The position numbers were made by a program, and so were the translations under genes. DNA of 64,000 nt. It comes from Streptomyces sp. NRRL B-1140. Lineage in GTDB: Bacteria > Actinomycetota > Actinomycetes > Streptomycetales > Streptomycetaceae. Shown here piece after piece: positions 54,312-64,000 of the stretch (positions within the stretch are counted from its first letter, which is position 1; every line of letters begins with the position of its first letter). The stretch is taken from assembly GCF_001280065.1 (NCBI RefSeq), contig NZ_LGEA01000014.1, forward strand, positions 62,001 to 126,000, written 5' to 3'. The notes under the pieces were generated by a model. The model was not told the DNA's origin and searched no databases. It saw nothing but the letters and a program-made list of their open reading frames with translations.

Positions 54312-54857
54312 TCAGCCGTTGCGCGGCCCCGGGAAAGCCGTCGGCCTGACCTCGTCGCGCAGAGCGGAGCTGCCTGCCGTCGGCTGCGTGGGCATGGAAC
54401 GGGCCGCGGGGACCGTCGGAACCGAGGGCAGGCCGGTCGTCACATGGACCGAGCGGCCGACCGTCGGCTCCGGCGTGCGCTCGGGCTCGGGCGCGGCCGA
54501 CTGGGTCGTGGCGCGGCGGGCGCCGTAACGGCGGTGGACCGCCTGCTTGGTGACTCCGAGCGCGGAGCCCACCGCGTCCCACGAGAAGCCGAGGGAGCGG
54601 TCGAAGTCCACGGCCGCGGTGACCAGGGTCTCGACACTGTCCCGCAGTTCCTGGGCGAGCCGTACCGTCGGGGCGGGAGCGCGTCCGTAGACGACGAAGC
54701 CCGTGGAGGGGCCGGAGCGGCGCGGGCGGTAGACATTGCCCAACTGGGCGGTGAGGGTGCGCAGTGCGTCCACCTGCCGGCGGACCCGCTCGATGTCCCG
54801 CACCAGCAAGTGCAGGCTGGCCCGAGCCTGGGCGTCGTGGGTTGCGTGGTCGGCCAT
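54312..54857 (-). CDS. Helix-turn-helix protein, unknown function
   Basis: Putative DNA-binding protein. The 181-aa product has an N-terminal helical part ([28 protein letters not shown]), a middle segment, a clear helix-turn-helix at about 92-111 ([20 protein letters not shown]), and a Pro/Thr/Glu-rich tail. The HTH resembles that of small actinobacterial regulators and sigma-region-4-like domains, but no family is certain. ATG at 54857 is preferred because it has GAGAGG upstream and begins the conserved [10 protein letters not shown]. The frame stays open to 55280, without family-like residues. Two inverted repeats lie upstream. Confidence 0.82.
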   Translation of the reverse strand: MADHATHDAQARASLHLLVRDIERVRRQVDALRTLTAQLGNVYRPRRSGPSTGFVVYGRAPAPTVRLAQELRDSVETLVTAAVDFDRSLGFSWDAVGSALGVTKQAVHRRYGARRATTQSAAPEPERTPEPTVGRSVHVTTGLPSVPTVPAARSMPTQPTAGSSALRDEVRPTAFPGPRNG

Positions 54858-55185
54858 GAACAAGCCTCTCGAACCGGCGTTGAAAGGAATTGGGCCGCGA
54901 TCGCGGCCCGTTGTGGTCAACTCTGTCTTGACCAACGCGGATTCGCTCCGCGGGTCACGGTGTGGGGGCGCGGGATTAGATGTGTGCGCCTTTCTGCGCG
55001 GGGTGTGCGCCTCGGCCTCCGGCCGTTGGCTCGTGTCTCCCGCCCGCGCACCGCCCGTAACTGTCAGCCGACAGGCCCGGGTCTCCCGTGGGGGCCCAGC
55101 GCCGTCGGCGGCTTTCCGCTTCCGGCTCATAGACTTGGGCGTTGCCCGTTGTCGATCCCCGCCCCCGAGAGGCCCCCACCACCCC
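54858..55185. other. Divergent intergenic region between the HTH gene and fmt
   Basis: 328 bases without a gene. On the left it holds two inverted repeats (54892-54934) near the HTH gene. On the right it holds TAGACT at 55130-55135, a likely -10 for fmt about 50 nt before its ATG. Between them I see no coding or RNA feature. Confidence 0.6.
54892..54934. promoter_or_regulatory. Two inverted repeats upstream of the HTH gene
   Basis: GGGCCGCGATCGCGGCCC (54892-54909) is a perfect 18-nt palindrome. TGGTCAA-N7-TTGACCA (54914-54934) is a perfect 7-bp-arm inverted repeat. Both lie 35-77 nt upstream of the HTH start and could be operators. The TTGACC on the minus strand could also be a -35. Confidence 0.5.
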
Positions 55186-56118
55186 ATGAAGCTGGTCTTC
55201 GCCGGTACACCCGAGGTCGCCGTTCCCGCTCTGGACGCTCTGCTCGCCTCCGGGCGGCACGAGGTGGCCGCCGTCGTCACGCGGCCCGACGCGCCGGCCG
55301 GGCGCGGACGCAGGCTCGTCGCGTCGCCCGTCGCCGAGCGGGCGGAGGAGGCCGGGATCGAGGTGCTGAAGCCCGCGAAGCCGAAGGACCCCGAGTTCCT
55401 GGAGCGGCTGCGTCAGATCGGGCCGGACTGCTGCCCCGTCGTCGCCTACGGGGCGCTGCTGCCCCGGGTGGCCCTCGACATCCCCGCGCACGGCTGGGTC
55501 AACCTGCACTTCTCCCTGCTGCCGGCCTGGCGCGGTGCCGCGCCCGTGCAGCACGCCATCATGGCCGGCGACGAGATCACCGGGGCGTCCACCTTCCTGA
55601 TCGAGGAGGGGCTCGACTCCGGCCCGGTGTACGGGACGGTGACGGAGGAGATCCGGGCCACCGACACCAGCGGGGACCTGCTGACGCGGCTCGCCTTCGC
55701 CGGTGCCGGGCTGCTGGCGGCGACCATGGACGGCATCGAGGACGGCACGCTGAAGGCCGTACCGCAGCCGGCCGACGGGATCAGCCTCGCTCCCAAGGTC
55801 AACGTCGAGGACGCGCACCTGGACTGGAGCGCGCCCGCGCTGCGGGTCGACCGGATGGTGCGGGGCTGCACCCCGGCCCCCGGCGCCTGGACGACCTTCC
55901 GCGGTGAGCGGCTCAAGCTCATCCAGGTAGCCCCCGTGCCCGACCGGACGGACCTCGCCCCGGGGCAGATCGCCGCCCAGAAGAACAACGTGTACGCCGG
56001 CACCGGCTCGTACGGTGTCGAGCTGCTGTGGGTGCAGGCGCAGGGAAAGAAGCCGATGCGGGCGGCGGACTGGGCGCGCGGGGTGCGGATCGGAGAGGGC
56101 GAGCAGCTCGGAGGATGA
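55186..56118 (+). CDS. fmt: Methionyl-tRNA formyltransferase
   Basis: Formylates initiator Met-tRNA. The 310-aa protein has the start [19 protein letters not shown], the catalytic [24 protein letters not shown] region, and a C-terminal OB-like domain ([20 protein letters not shown]). ATG 55186 has GAGAGG 13 nt upstream. TAGACT at 55130 may be its -10. rsmB follows, as in M. tuberculosis fmt-fmu. Confidence 0.97.
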   Translation: MKLVFAGTPEVAVPALDALLASGRHEVAAVVTRPDAPAGRGRRLVASPVAERAEEAGIEVLKPAKPKDPEFLERLRQIGPDCCPVVAYGALLPRVALDIPAHGWVNLHFSLLPAWRGAAPVQHAIMAGDEITGASTFLIEEGLDSGPVYGTVTEEIRATDTSGDLLTRLAFAGAGLLAATMDGIEDGTLKAVPQPADGISLAPKVNVEDAHLDWSAPALRVDRMVRGCTPAPGAWTTFRGERLKLIQVAPVPDRTDLAPGQIAAQKNNVYAGTGSYGVELLWVQAQGKKPMRAADWARGVRIGEGEQLGG

Positions 56119-56216
56119 GCCGGTGCGGGGCGGTCCCTGAGGCGGCCGGCGCCCGACCGTACCCGGCGGCGTAGGCTGGACGGCGCACTTCCTCTCACCA
56201 CCGGAGCACCTTTTTC

Positions 56217-57635
56217 GTGAGCGAACAGCCCCGCCGAGCCCGCACTTCGGGCAAGCCCTACCGCAGGCCCAAGAAGGACCCCGTCCGCATCCTCGCCTTC
56301 GAGGCGCTGAGGGCCGTGGACGAGCGGGACGCCTACGCCAACCTCGTCCTGCCACCGCTGCTGCGCAAGGCGCGGGAGAACGGCGACTTCGACGCCCGGG
56401 ACGCCGCACTCGCCACCGAGCTGGTGTACGGCACGCTGCGCCGGCAGGGGACGTACGACGCGGTCCTGGCGTCCTGCGTGGACCGGCCGCTCGGAGAGGT
56501 CGACCCGCCGGTGCTGGACGTGCTGAGCCTCGGCGCGCACCAGCTGCTCGGCACCCGTATCCCGACGCACGCTGCGGTGTCCGCCACCGTCGAGCTCGCG
56601 CGGGTCGTGCTCGGCGACGGACGGGCCAAGTTCGTCAACGCCGTGCTGCGCAAGGTCGCGCAGCACGATCTGGACGGCTGGCTGGAGCGGGTCGCGCCCC
56701 CTTACGACGAGGACCCCGAGGACCACCTCTCCGTCGTCCACTCCCATCCGCGGTGGGTCGTGTCCGCGCTGTGGGACTCCCTCGGCGGCGGGCGCGCCGG
56801 CATCGAGGAGCTGCTGCGCGCCGACAACGACCGGCCCGAGGTCACGCTCGTGGCCCGACCCGGACGGGCCACCGCGGAGGAACTGCTCGACGAGGACGCC
56901 GCCGTGCCCGGCCGCTGGTCGCCCTACGCCGTGCGGCTGACCGAGGGCGGGGAGCCGGGCGCCATCGCCGCCGTGCGGGACGGACGCGCGGGCGTGCAGG
57001 ACGAGGGCAGCCAGCTCGTCGCGATCGCCCTCGCGGGCGCGCCCCTGGACGGGCCCGACCGGCGCTGGCTGGACGGCTGCGCGGGACCCGGCGGCAAGGC
57101 CGCGCTGCTCGGCGCGCTGGCCGCCGAGCGGGGCGCCCTGCTCGTCGCCTCCGAGAAGCAGACGCATCGCGCCGGCCTCGTCGCGAAGGCGCTGGACGGC
57201 AATCCAGGGCCCTATCAGGTGATCGCCGCCGACGGGACGCGCCCGGCATGGCGGCCCGGGAGCTTCGACCGGGTGCTGGTCGACGTGCCGTGCACGGGCC
57301 TCGGTGCCCTGCGCCGCCGTCCCGAGGCACGCTGGCGGCGCCGCCCCGAGGACCTGGAGGGCTTCGCGCCGCTGCAGCGCGGGCTGCTGCGCACTGCCCT
57401 GGAGTCGGTGCGGGTCGGCGGTGTCGTGGGCTACGCGACCTGCTCGCCGCACCTCGCCGAGACCCGGGCCGTCGTCGCCGACGTGCTCAAGCAGCACCCG
57501 GACACCGACCTCGTCGACGCCCGGCCGCTGCTGCCCGGCGTACCGGACCTGGGCGAGGGGCCCGACGTGCAGCTGTGGCCGCATCTGCACGGCACCGACG
57601 CGATGTATCTCGCGCTCATTCGAAGGACCGGCTGA
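56217..57635 (+). CDS. rsmB: 16S rRNA (cytosine-5)-methyltransferase RsmB
   Basis: SAM-dependent methylation of C967 in 16S rRNA. The 472-aa protein has an N-terminal NusB-like RNA-binding domain (PVRILAFEALRAVDERDAYANLVLPPLL) and a C-terminal Rossmann methyltransferase (WLDGCAGPGGKAALLGALA), with catalytic Cys in DVPCTGLGALRRRPEARWR and a second in GYATCSPHLAET. GTG 56217 follows GGAGCACC. TAGGCT at 56172-56177 is a candidate -10. Its last 20 nt overlap the end of the MMPL gene on the other strand. Confidence 0.96.
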   Translation: MSEQPRRARTSGKPYRRPKKDPVRILAFEALRAVDERDAYANLVLPPLLRKARENGDFDARDAALATELVYGTLRRQGTYDAVLASCVDRPLGEVDPPVLDVLSLGAHQLLGTRIPTHAAVSATVELARVVLGDGRAKFVNAVLRKVAQHDLDGWLERVAPPYDEDPEDHLSVVHSHPRWVVSALWDSLGGGRAGIEELLRADNDRPEVTLVARPGRATAEELLDEDAAVPGRWSPYAVRLTEGGEPGAIAAVRDGRAGVQDEGSQLVAIALAGAPLDGPDRRWLDGCAGPGGKAALLGALAAERGALLVASEKQTHRAGLVAKALDGNPGPYQVIAADGTRPAWRPGSFDRVLVDVPCTGLGALRRRPEARWRRRPEDLEGFAPLQRGLLRTALESVRVGGVVGYATCSPHLAETRAVVADVLKQHPDTDLVDARPLLPGVPDLGEGPDVQLWPHLHGTDAMYLALIRRTG

Positions 57636-59757
57636 CCCCCGCGGCCACGGCCGCCCGGTCCGGTGTGCCGCCGTCGTGGCGCGCCAGCCGGTGCGGCCAC
57701 CACACCTTGCGCCCGACGTCCAGGAACAGCGACGTCACCAGGACCGAGCGGACGATGAAGGTGTCGATGAGGACGCCGAGGGCCACCGTGAAGCCGATCT
57801 CGGCGAAGGCGACCATCGGCAGGGTGCCGAGGGCGGCGAAGGTACCGGCCAGGACCAGCCCGGCGGAGGTGATGACCGCGCCGGTGGCGGCGAGTCCCGT
57901 GACCACACCCGGTCTGGTGCCCTGGCGGGCCGCCTCCTCGCGGATGCGGGTGGTCAGGAAGATGTTGTAGTCGATGCCCAGGGCGACCAGGAACACGAAG
58001 ACGAACAGCGGGAAGTCGGTCGCCTCGCCCGCGTAGTCGAAGACGTACCGGAACGCGAGCGCGCTGATTCCGAGTGCCGCCGCGAACGACAGGATCACCG
58101 TCCCGACCAGCAGCAGCGGCGCGATCAGGGCACGCAGCAGGCCGCACAGGATCAGCAGGACGACCACCAGCACCAGCGGGATGATCAGCACGTTGTCGTG
58201 CCGGGTCGCCTCGTCCATGTCCAGCAGGGCCGCCGTACCGCCGCCCACCTTGGCGTCGGCGTCCGGAACCGCGTGCACGGCGTCGCGCACCCGCTCGACC
58301 GTCTGCTTGGCGGCCTCGCTGTCCGACGGGGCGGTCATCGTGGCCTCGAAGAGGACCTTGCCCTCGAAGGCCGGTCTGGTACCGGGCGGCAGACCGAGGG
58401 ACTGGGGGACCACGCCCGGCGTCCCGGCGACGGCGCGGCCCACCTGCACGGCCTGTGCCTGGTTGCTGACGATGACCAGGGGGTCGCCGCTGCCCGCCGG
58501 GAAGTAGCGCGCCGACACCTCCTGGCCGGTGATCGAGTCGGGTTTCCCGGTGAACGCGTCCGCGTTGCCGATGCCCTCCGCGCGCAGCTGGATCAACCCC
58601 AGCGAGCAGATCGCCAGCGCGAGCGCCGTCACGGCCCAGATCATCCGCGGGCGGCGGGCGATACGGCGTCCCGTACGGGCCCAGACCCCGCGCTCGGTCG
58701 GGTCGGCAGTTCCGTAGCGCGGCACCACCGGCCAGAAGATCCACCGGCCGAAGATCACCAGCAGGGCCGGGAACAGGCTCATCATCGCCACCAGGGCGAC
58801 GGCGACACCGATCGCGGCCACCGGACCCAGGCCGCTCGTGGAGTTCATCTCGGCGGCCAGCAGGACCAGCATGCTCAGCACGACCGTCGCGCCGGAGGCG
58901 AGCACGGCCGGGCCGGCGCGGTGCAGGGCCAGGGCCATCGCCTCGTGGCGGTCCTCGTGCCGGCGTAGTTCCTCCCGGTAGCGGGCCACCAGCAGCAGGG
59001 CGTAGTCCGTCCCCGCCCCGAAGACCAGCACCGTGAGGATGCCGGCGCTCTGGCCGTTGACCGTCAGGCCGCCGTGCTCGGCCAGCAGGTAGATCAGCGC
59101 CTGAGCGGTGAACAGGGCACAGACCACCGCGATCAGGGGGACCAGCAGCAGGGTCAGGCTGCGGTAGGTGATGAGCAGCATGACGATGACGACCGCCATC
59201 GCCGAGAGCAGCAGGGTCGAGTCGATGCCCTCGAAGGCCTCGGCGAAGTCCGCGGACGTGCCGCCCGGGCCCGTGATGTGCACGGTCATCCCGTCGCTGC
59301 CGGTGCCGACGTCGTCCCGGATCGAGTCCACGGCGGGCGAGATCCGTTCCCAGCCCTCCTCGTCCATCATGATCGGCACGAAGACCTGGGCCGCGCGCGG
59401 ATCGGCCTGCCGGTCGAACACCGGCCCCCGCGTCTGCTCCCCGATGATGCCGTGGTCGCTCAGCTGCTTCAGCTGCCGCACGTCCTCGGCGATCTGCGCC
59501 CGGTCCTGCGCCGTCAGGCCGCTGTCCCGCGCGTAGATCACCACCGCCGGGATCTGCTCCGGCCGGAAGTCCTCGGAGATCTGCAGCACCTGCGTCGACT
59601 CCGCGGACCCCGGCAGCCAGGACGCCGCGTCGTTGTCCTGAGCATCGGTGAGCTTCATGGCGAGCGGCGCGGCGACGACCAGCACGACCACCCAGAAGAC
59701 CAGCACGAGCCACTTGGCCCGCCGCCCGCAGACGAGATGCGCGACGCCCCGCTTCAT
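57616..59757 (-). CDS. MMPL/RND family membrane transporter
   Basis: Predicted proton-driven exporter of lipids or other hydrophobic compounds. The 713-aa protein begins MKRGVAHLVCGRRAKWLVLVFWVVVLVVA, has two copies of the MMPL core with about 11-12 helices, and carries GADYALLLVARYREELRRHED- and GIDYNIFLTTRIREEAARQG-type GxDY motifs in the proton-relay helices. Two large extracytoplasmic loops follow helices 1 and 7. ATG 59757 has GGAGGGG upstream. The substrate cannot be inferred from its neighbours. It converges on rsmB, overlapping it by 20 nt. Confidence 0.92.
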   Translation of the reverse strand: MKRGVAHLVCGRRAKWLVLVFWVVVLVVAAPLAMKLTDAQDNDAASWLPGSAESTQVLQISEDFRPEQIPAVVIYARDSGLTAQDRAQIAEDVRQLKQLSDHGIIGEQTRGPVFDRQADPRAAQVFVPIMMDEEGWERISPAVDSIRDDVGTGSDGMTVHITGPGGTSADFAEAFEGIDSTLLLSAMAVVIVMLLITYRSLTLLLVPLIAVVCALFTAQALIYLLAEHGGLTVNGQSAGILTVLVFGAGTDYALLLVARYREELRRHEDRHEAMALALHRAGPAVLASGATVVLSMLVLLAAEMNSTSGLGPVAAIGVAVALVAMMSLFPALLVIFGRWIFWPVVPRYGTADPTERGVWARTGRRIARRPRMIWAVTALALAICSLGLIQLRAEGIGNADAFTGKPDSITGQEVSARYFPAGSGDPLVIVSNQAQAVQVGRAVAGTPGVVPQSLGLPPGTRPAFEGKVLFEATMTAPSDSEAAKQTVERVRDAVHAVPDADAKVGGGTAALLDMDEATRHDNVLIIPLVLVVVLLILCGLLRALIAPLLLVGTVILSFAAALGISALAFRYVFDYAGEATDFPLFVFVFLVALGIDYNIFLTTRIREEAARQGTRPGVVTGLAATGAVITSAGLVLAGTFAALGTLPMVAFAEIGFTVALGVLIDTFIVRSVLVTSLFLDVGRKVWWPHRLARHDGGTPDRAAVAAGVSRSFE

Positions 59758-59912
59758 GACGTCCCCCTCCGCGAGGACGCCCGGTGGGGGGCGCGGGGCG
59801 ATGACATCGGCGGCTCCGCCGCGTGGGCGCGACGAGCCACATGAGTCCCGCACCCGGCGGACCACCGGGGTCCGATGCTCACAACCCCCACAGGGCATGG
59901 CAGTCTTAGGAC

Positions 59913-60599
59913 ATGGCCGCGCAGATCAACCCCAGCATCCTGTCCGCAGACTTCGCCCGCCTCGCGGACGAGGCGAAGGCCGTGGAAGGAGCCGACTGGC
60001 TCCACGTCGACGTCATGGACAACCATTTCGTCCCGAACCTCACGCTCGGGGTGCCGGTCGTGGAGTCGCTGGCCCGCGCGACGGACACCCCGCTGGACTG
60101 CCATCTGATGATCGAGGCCCCCGATCGGTGGGCGCCCCAGTACGTGGAAGCGGGGGCCGGTTCGGTCACCTTCCACGTCGAGGCCGCCGCGGCGCCCGTC
60201 CGGCTCGCCCGGGAGATCCGTGCGAAGGGCGCCCGCGCCTCCATGGCGCTGAAGCCCGCGACCCCCATCGAGCCGTATGAGGACCTGCTCCCCGAGCTCG
60301 ACATGCTCCTGATCATGACGGTCGAACCGGGCTTCGGGGGACAGGCCTTCCTCGACATCATGCTTCCGAAGATTCGCCGCACCCGCGAGTTGATCAGCAA
60401 GCACGGACTGGAGCTCTGGCTCCAGGTCGACGGCGGAGTCTCGGCTTCCACCATCGAGCGGTGCGCCGACGCCGGAGCCGACGTCTTCGTGGCCGGATCG
60501 GCGGTCTACGGGGCAAACGACCCGGCAGAAGCGGTACGTGCACTACGCACCCAGGCCGACGCGGCGACGGCGAAGGCCTCCTGGGCCTGCAACCACTGA
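59913..60599 (+). CDS. rpe: Ribulose-phosphate 3-epimerase
   Basis: Interconverts ribulose and xylulose 5-phosphate. The 228-aa TIM barrel has the metal-binding and catalytic pattern [50 protein letters not shown] and [10 protein letters not shown]. The common MDGHFVPN reads MDNHFVPN here. ATG 59913 is used. It is divergent from the MMPL gene. Confidence 0.97.
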   Translation: MAAQINPSILSADFARLADEAKAVEGADWLHVDVMDNHFVPNLTLGVPVVESLARATDTPLDCHLMIEAPDRWAPQYVEAGAGSVTFHVEAAAAPVRLAREIRAKGARASMALKPATPIEPYEDLLPELDMLLIMTVEPGFGGQAFLDIMLPKIRRTRELISKHGLELWLQVDGGVSASTIERCADAGADVFVAGSAVYGANDPAEAVRALRTQADAATAKASWACNH

Positions 60600-60701
60600 G
60601 CCACAGCAAAGTGAACGGCTCTCATCAGGGCTGATCGACCGCGCCACATCTGCAAGGATGAACGGCGAATCCAGAGTGTGAACAGCAGTGAGGAGATCGC
60701 C

Positions 60702-61721
60702 GTGTCGGGTATGTCGGCGGGCCGGTCAGCCATGCGGATGGGACCCGCTGAGCTGGTGCAGGCGGCGGCCATGGCCCGCCGCTTCTACCTCGAGGGCAAG
60801 TCCAAGATCCAGATCGCGGAGGAGTTCGGCGTCAGCCGCTTCAAGGTGGCCCGGGTCCTGGAGACCGCCCTCGAACGGGATCTCGTACGCATCGAGATCC
60901 GTGTGCCGGCCGAACTGGACGCGGAGCGCTCGGACGCGCTCCGCGCCCGCTACGGCCTCAGGCACGCCGTCGTGGTCGAGTCCCCGGCCGAGGCCGAGGA
61001 GACGCCCGACCCCGAGAACCTGGGAGAAGTGGCCGCCGACCTGCTCGGCGAACTGGTCAGCGAGGGGGATGTGCTGGGCCTGGCCTGGGGCCGCTCCACC
61101 ATCCACATGGCGGCGGCGCTCGACCGGCTGCCGCCCTGCACCGTGGTGCAGCTGACCGGTGTCTACGACGCCGGGACCGCCGAACGCGGCTCGGTCGAGG
61201 CCGTGCGCCGCGCGGCCCAGGTGTCCGGCGGGGACGCCCACCCCATCTACGCCCCCATGCTGCTGCCCGACGCGGCCACGGCCACGGCACTGCGCAACCA
61301 GACGGGGATCGCCCGGGCCTTCGAGCACTTCGACAAGGTCACCGTCGCCTGTGTGTCCATCGGCTCGTGGGAACCGGGCATCTCCACGGTGCACGACATG
61401 CTCAGCGACGAGGAGCGCGCGCACTACGCCTCCCTCGGTGTCGCCGCCGAGATGTCCGCGCACCTCTTCGACGCCGAGGGCCGCCGGGTCGGCCGCGACC
61501 TGGGCGAGCGGTGCATCACCGTGAAGGCGGACCAGCTCCGCCGGATCCCCGAGGTCGTCGCGATCGCGGGAGGGCAGCGCAAGGGGCCCGCGATCGACGC
61601 GGTGCTGCGGTCCGGGCTCGTCACCAGCCTGGTGACGGACACATCGGCCGCCGACTACCTGATGACGGCCGGACCGGCGCCGAAGTCCGCCCTCAACCGG
61701 TCCGACCCGGACGGGGTCTGA
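60702..61721 (+). CDS. SorC/DeoR-type sugar-binding transcriptional regulator
   Basis: 339-aa regulator with an N-terminal winged helix-turn-helix (ELVQAAAMARRFYLEGKSKIQIAEEFGVSRFKVARVLETAL) and a C-terminal phosphosugar-binding domain (LAWGRSTIHMAAAL, TGVYD, MLSDEERAHYASLGVAAEM, VVAIAGGQRKGPAIDAVLRSGLV). Of several starts, GTG 60702 is preferred for its AGGAGA 5 nt upstream. GTG 60678 and ATG 60711 also remain possible. Its neighbours rpe and guaB1 suggest, but do not prove, a sugar-phosphate effector. Confidence 0.88.
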   Translation: MSGMSAGRSAMRMGPAELVQAAAMARRFYLEGKSKIQIAEEFGVSRFKVARVLETALERDLVRIEIRVPAELDAERSDALRARYGLRHAVVVESPAEAEETPDPENLGEVAADLLGELVSEGDVLGLAWGRSTIHMAAALDRLPPCTVVQLTGVYDAGTAERGSVEAVRRAAQVSGGDAHPIYAPMLLPDAATATALRNQTGIARAFEHFDKVTVACVSIGSWEPGISTVHDMLSDEERAHYASLGVAAEMSAHLFDAEGRRVGRDLGERCITVKADQLRRIPEVVAIAGGQRKGPAIDAVLRSGLVTSLVTDTSAADYLMTAGPAPKSALNRSDPDGV

Positions 61722-61724
61722 CGG

Positions 61725-62096
61725 GTGGCCGGACAGGCGCACGAGGTGCACGACCCGGCGGGCCGGATCGTGCTCGTCCTGGATCTGGGCGGGGTCACGG
61801 ACAAGGCGGGCCTCATGGACCGCTGCGCCCGTGACCTGGCCCTGCCCGACTGGTTCGCGCGCGACTGGGACGCCCTCGCGGACTGCCTGTCCGACCCCGC
61901 CCTCTGGCCCGAGGGGGCCGGGGAGCGGGGGCTCCTCGTCGTCGTGCAGGGCTGGCGGGCGTATGCCGAGACGCGGCCCGAGGAGTGGCAGGTCGCCGAG
62001 GAGATCTTCGCCGAGGCGACCGACAGGGGCCCGGGGCTGTTCGTGACCCTCGGCCTTGGAGAATCCTCCGAGAGGCCCCCTGACCAGCCTGGATGA
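61725..62096 (+). CDS. Barstar-family ribonuclease inhibitor-like protein
   Basis: 123-aa protein of the barstar (RNase inhibitor) family: the core IVLVLDLGGVTDKAGLMDRCARDLALPDWFARDWDALADCLSDP matches the usual barstar helix-loop-helix that carries the inhibitory acidic residues. It starts with GTG 61725, 3 nt after the regulator stop, so it is probably cotranscribed with it. No barnase-type ribonuclease is encoded in the window. Confidence 0.8.
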   Translation: MAGQAHEVHDPAGRIVLVLDLGGVTDKAGLMDRCARDLALPDWFARDWDALADCLSDPALWPEGAGERGLLVVVQGWRAYAETRPEEWQVAEEIFAEATDRGPGLFVTLGLGESSERPPDQPG

Positions 62097-63647
<1,551 letters not shown>

Positions 63648-63666
63648 CGCCCCGGCGCGCCTTCGT

Positions 63667-63706
63667 ACGGCCCCCGTCGACCCGCCCCGCGGGTAGCGGG
63701 GGCCGT
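63667..63706 (+). terminator. Terminator after guaB1
   Basis: Outer stem ACGGCCCCCG (63667-63676) and CGGGGGCCGT (63697-63706), with an inner ACCCGC/GCGGGT stem (63680-63694). It starts 19 nt after the guaB1 stop. Confidence 0.88.
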
Positions 63707-63920
63707 TCGGCGTACGCGGGCGGCGCATGGAGATCGCCGAGTGCAGAACCAGGGCATCGAGGCACCGGAGCCACCGTCGGATCCACCTGACCGCCCGCGG
63801 CGTTCGACGGGAGCGGGCCGATCGCTGTGTTCCTCGTGAAAGCCCTCCGACGGCTCCTGATGCAACACTCGACAGCCGCCCCGCAACGAACACCCGCCCA
63901 TTCCCCGGTAACGCAATGAT

Positions 63921-63977
63921 CTTGCACATATGCGCAAGGTTGCTGCATTTCACCAGCAACGCCGATGCTCGTAGGCT
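63921..63977 (+). promoter_or_regulatory. Operator and promoter at the right end of the window
   Basis: CTTGCACATATGCGCAAG (63921-63938) is an 18-nt near-perfect palindrome. GTTGCTG (63939-63945) and CAGCAAC (63954-63960) form a second inverted repeat directly next to it. TTTCAC (63948-63953), 18 nt and TAGGCT (63972-63977) form a promoter whose -35 lies inside the second repeat. This looks like a regulated promoter for the next gene. Confidence 0.55.
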
Positions 63978-64000
63978 GTCGCCTCGTACGTGGCGTGGCG

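Larger units (their letters stand above)
63648..64000. other. Intergenic region to the window end
   Basis: 353 bases with no complete gene. It holds a strong terminator (63667-63706), a plain stretch I could not assign (63707-63920), and an operator/promoter cluster (63921-63977) pointing right to a gene that begins at or beyond the window edge. Confidence 0.6.

Noticed and set aside
54312..55280. 322-codon version of the HTH protein
   Set aside because: The first 141 codons run through the divergent promoter region and lack conserved sequence. ATG 54857 has a suitable ribosome binding site.
57431..59842. 803-codon frame overlapping the MMPL gene on the same strand
   Set aside because: It is the +1 reading of the MMPL gene, Arg/Gly-rich and without membrane helices. 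The MMPL frame carries all family motifs.

Overview
The window is an ordinary, almost fully coding stretch of a Streptomyces (or very close actinomycete) chromosome. The signs are uniformly very high GC with G/C in third codon positions, frequent GTG and some TTG starts, many 4-nt ATGA/GTGA gene overlaps, BldD with an intact cyclic-di-GMP motif, an sIHF-type mihF, an actinobacterial PriA without helicase motifs, and several short-leader or leaderless TAGNNT promoters. Gene content and order match the conserved streptomycete core region around relA, bldD and metK, and many blocks are also syntenic with Mycobacterium tuberculosis (pgsA-acyltransferase-pimA; pdxST-yebC-ruvCAB; yajC-secDF-apt-relA-ppi-hisS; alaS-ruvX-mltG-aroE; aroCKB-pepQ-efp-nusB; pyrR-B-C-x-carAB; mihF-gmk-rpoZ-coaBC-metK-priA-fmt-rsmB-rpe). 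I see no phage, insertion sequence, CRISPR array, rRNA or tRNA gene, and no obviously foreign segment.

Layout. 1-2.9 kb: phosphatidylinositol mannoside synthesis (pgsA, acyltransferase, pimA) and a small membrane protein. 3.6-5.1 kb: PLP synthase pdxST. 5.2-8.3 kb: yebC and the Holliday-junction set ruvCAB. 8.5-12.5 kb: yajC, secD, secF, apt. 12.7-15.3 kb: relA, ending at an 18-bp bidirectional terminator shared with a convergent DUF349 gene. 16.7-21.98 kb: a membrane cyclophilin facing away from an MBL hydrolase, hisS, a VKOR-family oxidoreductase and rarA. 22-23.9 kb: rpsD with a long structured leader, then two small proteins in front of alaS. 23.9-36.4 kb: alaS-ruvX-mltG-aroE, a small repeat protein, aroC-aroK-aroB, a proline-rich P-loop protein, an M24 peptidase homologue, efp and nusB. 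Two strong terminators separate nusB from the convergent developmental regulator bldD.

37.4-47.4 kb is the complete pyrimidine operon: pyrR, pyrB, pyrC, a membrane protein, carA, carB, pyrD, pyrF. A PyrR-like RNA-binding loop lies just before the pyrR ribosome binding site. 47.6-54 kb: mihF, gmk, rpoZ, coaBC, metK, priA. 54-57.6 kb: a divergent HTH protein, fmt and rsmB. 57.6-63.6 kb: an MMPL exporter on the minus strand (its 3-prime end overlaps rsmB), rpe, a SorC-type sugar regulator, an orphan barstar and the GMP-reductase-like guaB1. The last 350 bases hold a strong terminator and an operator/promoter for a gene beyond the window.

I found no convincing undescribed multi-gene system. The most interesting leads are local: an M24 peptidase homologue that has lost most metal ligands, a multi-hairpin rpsD leader, the PyrR-like loop, a terminator plus duplicated ribosome binding site between carB and pyrD, a 21-bp hairpin between yajC and secD, and dyad symmetries at the relA promoter and at the right end of the window.
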